Source: Anaerofustis stercorihominis DSM 17244 (lineage in GTDB: Bacteria > Bacillota > Clostridia > Eubacteriales > Anaerofustaceae). Taken from it: a stretch of DNA of 64,000 nucleotides. Position numbers and translations under genes: made by a program. The notes beneath the pieces were generated by a model. That model was not told the DNA's origin, searched no databases, and saw only the letters and a list, made by a program, of their open reading frames with translations. Where the stretch lies: positions 248,001-312,000 of the forward strand of contig NZ_DS560019.1 of NCBI RefSeq assembly GCF_000154825.1. Direction: 5' to 3'. Positions 62,125-64,000 of this stretch are shown piece by piece (position 1 is the first letter of the stretch; each line of letters opens with the position of its first letter).

Positions 62125-63432
62125 ATGGAACTTAAAACTGATATCGTAATCGTCGGGACCGGTGCCGCAGGCCTTTTTTCTGCACTAAATCTGCCCGAGG
62201 ATAAAAATATAACAATAATAACAAAAGATGAAGCTGAAAACAGCGATTCTTTTTTGGCTCAAGGCGGTATATGCGTACTTAAAGACGAAAACGATTATAA
62301 AAATTATTTTGAAGACACCATGAAAGCAGGGCATTATGAAAATGATAAAAAATCAGTGGAAATAATGATAAATTCTTCAAAAGAAATAATTAAAGATCTG
62401 GAAAAATACAAAGTCGATTTTCAAAAAGATAACGGAGAATATGTATTTACAAGAGAAGGTGCTCACTCTTCCCCCAGGATACTATTTCATAAAGACATAA
62501 CGGGGAGAGAAATCACATCCAAACTTTTAAATGAAGTTAAAAAAAGAAATAATATAAAAATCATGGAACAATTTACCATGGTGGATATAATAAATAAAAA
62601 TAATGAATGTTATGGGATAATCGGAATAGATAAAAAGGGCTCAATTGTGCCAATAAAAGCCGATTACACGATATTTGCCTGCGGGGGCATAGGCGGACTT
62701 TTCGATAATTCAACCAACTTCCCTCACATAACCGCAGATGCCATAGCAATAGCAATAAACAATAACATCAAACTTAAAAATATCGATTATATACAAATAC
62801 ATCCGACTACTCTATATTCAAAGAAAAAAGGAAGAAGATTTTTGATTTCCGAATCAGTAAGAGGAGAAGGTGCTGTCTTACTCAATAAAAACATGGAAAG
62901 ATTTGCAAATGAGCTCCTGCCGAGAGATATACTTACAAAAAAAATATTGGAACAAATGAAGAAAGATAATATGCCTTATGTATGGCTTTCAATGGAACCG
63001 ATAGACAAAAAAGATATCAAAAACCACTTTCCAAACATTTATGAACATTGCTTAAAAGAGGGATATGATGTAACTAAAGAATGTATCCCGGTTGTTCCTT
63101 CTCAGCATTATTTTATGGGCGGAATTAAAGTAGATTACAATTCCAAGACCTCAATGGAAAACCTATATGCCGTCGGAGAAACAAGCTGCAACGGGGTTCA
63201 CGGTAAAAATAGGCTCGCAAGCAATTCATTGCTGGAAAGTTTGGTGTTTGCAAAAAGAGCAGCCAAAGATATAACAAAAGAAAATAAAAAAATAGAAGAT
63301 ATAAATTTGAATATTGATTTAAGTAAGTACAAAGATTATAACAAACTGCAAAAGTCATACAGACAAATCGTACTTGATGAAATCGAAAGGAAGAAAAAAG
63401 ATTATGAACGATCAAATCACAATGAAGCTTAA
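62125..63432 (+). CDS. nadB: L-aspartate oxidase NadB
   Basis: 435 aa flavoprotein. The FAD-binding motif is IVGTGAAGLFSALNL near residue 10; SFLAQGGICV, GAHSSPRILFHKDITGREIT and SQHYFMGGIKVD are the succinate-dehydrogenase-like catalytic blocks. It oxidises aspartate to iminoaspartate, feeding NadA; in anaerobes fumarate can be the acceptor. It is about 100 aa shorter than E. coli NadB, lacking most of the C-terminal helical domain, as in many Firmicutes. It overlaps nadC by 29 bp. Confidence 0.93.
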   Translation: MELKTDIVIVGTGAAGLFSALNLPEDKNITIITKDEAENSDSFLAQGGICVLKDENDYKNYFEDTMKAGHYENDKKSVEIMINSSKEIIKDLEKYKVDFQKDNGEYVFTREGAHSSPRILFHKDITGREITSKLLNEVKKRNNIKIMEQFTMVDIINKNNECYGIIGIDKKGSIVPIKADYTIFACGGIGGLFDNSTNFPHITADAIAIAINNNIKLKNIDYIQIHPTTLYSKKKGRRFLISESVRGEGAVLLNKNMERFANELLPRDILTKKILEQMKKDNMPYVWLSMEPIDKKDIKNHFPNIYEHCLKEGYDVTKECIPVVPSQHYFMGGIKVDYNSKTSMENLYAVGETSCNGVHGKNRLASNSLLESLVFAKRAAKDITKENKKIEDINLNIDLSKYKDYNKLQKSYRQIVLDEIERKKKDYERSNHNEA

Positions 63433-64000
63433 TATGGATAAACTGATATTACAGGCACTTGAAGAGGATATAACCAGTGAAGATATAACCACTAACGCGG
63501 TAATGAGAGAAAGCAGAACCGGTGAAGTAGACTTAATATGTAAAGAGGACGGCATAATAGCAGGTTTGGAAGTATTTAAAAGAACATTCGAGCTTCTTGA
63601 TGAAAATACAAAAGTCGAGTTTTATGTAAAAGACGGAGATAGCGTAAAGAATAAAGATTTAATGGGAAAAGTAACAGGAGATATAAGGGTACTTTTGTCC
63701 GGAGAAAGGACAGCACTCAATTACCTCCAAAGAATGAGCGGTATTGCCACATATACTAATACAGTTGCCAGTTTACTTAAAAATACTAAGACAAAATTAC
63801 TGGATACAAGAAAGACCACTCCAAATATGAGGATATTCGAAAAATATGCAGTCAAAGTCGGAGGTGGATATAATCATAGGTATAATCTTTCTGACGGGAT
63901 ATTACTTAAAGATAATCATATAGGTGCTGCGGGAGGCGTAAAAGAAGCAATTGAGATGGCTAAGGAATATGCGCCTTTTGTTAGAAAAATAGAAGTGGAA
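63404..64000 (+). CDS. nadC: Quinolinate phosphoribosyltransferase NadC, 3' end cut by window edge
   Basis: 199 codons visible from ATG 63404; ATG codons at 63422 and 63434 are also possible, but AGGAAG is about 10 nt before the first. The type II PRTase motifs LSGERTALNYLQRMSGIATY, LLDTRKTTPNMRIFEKYA and VKVGGGYNHRYNLSDGILLK are present, with HIG after DN. It turns quinolinate into nicotinate mononucleotide and completes nadABC. The 3' end lies beyond the window. Confidence 0.94.
   Translation, partial: MNDQITMKLNMDKLILQALEEDITSEDITTNAVMRESRTGEVDLICKEDGIIAGLEVFKRTFELLDENTKVEFYVKDGDSVKNKDLMGKVTGDIRVLLSGERTALNYLQRMSGIATYTNTVASLLKNTKTKLLDTRKTTPNMRIFEKYAVKVGGGYNHRYNLSDGILLKDNHIGAAGGVKEAIEMAKEYAPFVRKIEVE

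Overview
The window reads as a chromosomal segment of a low-GC, spore-forming, probably anaerobic Firmicute (class Clostridia; genus not determined). The pointers are AT-rich intergenic DNA, strong GGAGG-type ribosome binding sites, sporulation sigma factor SigK, a Veg-family protein, the c-di-AMP receptor DarA, RicT/YaaT, a manganese catalase and a YjzC-family peptide. Most genes lie on the minus strand. The plus-strand exceptions are short transcription units: nadE, trxA, veg plus a HAD phosphatase, an aconitase, metNIQ and nadABC. No rRNA, tRNA, CRISPR array, IS element or prophage was found.

Region 1 (1-13018) is a surface-glycan operon read leftward from a consensus promoter at 13082-13110. 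It joins two amino-sugar pathways. PglF-PglE-PglD plus the PglC-type phosphoglycosyl transferase should make and load a diacetamido-trideoxyhexose (bacillosamine type) on the lipid carrier. WbpA-WbpB-WbpE-WbpD should make UDP-2,3-diacetamido-glucuronic acid. Three glycosyltransferases and a Wzy-like polymerase/ligase complete it; the left end is cut. Region 2 (13296-26541) holds nadE and then a nine-gene leftward operon: yaaO-like decarboxylase, tmk, darA, holB, ricT, a PTS_EIIC_2 membrane protein, thrC and thrB. It also holds trxA, an AT-rich empty stretch, yjzC, Mn catalase and alr.

Region 3 (26542-41240) contains a cluster of DnaA-box-like 9-mers, the tRNA t6A operon tsaE-tsaB-rimI-(bactofilin-like membrane protein)-tsaD, and a nickel operon nikM-nikQ-nikO-larE-larB-larC. 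The nickel operon couples Ni uptake to nickel-pincer cofactor synthesis and is preceded by a palindrome, a consensus promoter and a leader ending in an intrinsic terminator. An M23/G5 cell-wall hydrolase, veg, a HAD phosphatase, a GNAT-YoaP protein and a TfoX-N protein follow.

Region 4 (41292-52658) contains an operon of a DUF2007 protein, a glutamate-cysteine ligase, a permuted ATP-grasp ligase and a WYL regulator, which may make an unidentified thiol. It is followed by MATE, gpsA, sigK (its Shine-Dalgarno buried in an 11-bp hairpin), an orphan 404-aa protein, a DNA glycosylase, an HsmA-like protein, an aldo/keto reductase, an Ig-like membrane protein and a small HTH regulator. Region 5 (52766-64000) holds a candidate small RNA, aconitase, metNIQ, thiC with a TPP riboswitch, a putative Mn exporter and the start of de novo NAD synthesis (nadA, nadB, partial nadC).

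The least explained signals are: a structured repeat found just after the stop codons of nadE and thiC, with compensatory base changes between the copies; the nikM control region; the candidate small RNA at 52801-52880; the DnaA-box cluster at 26631-26678; the sigK SD hairpin; the triplicated YAFE motif in LarC; and the glutamate-cysteine ligase/ATP-grasp pair.
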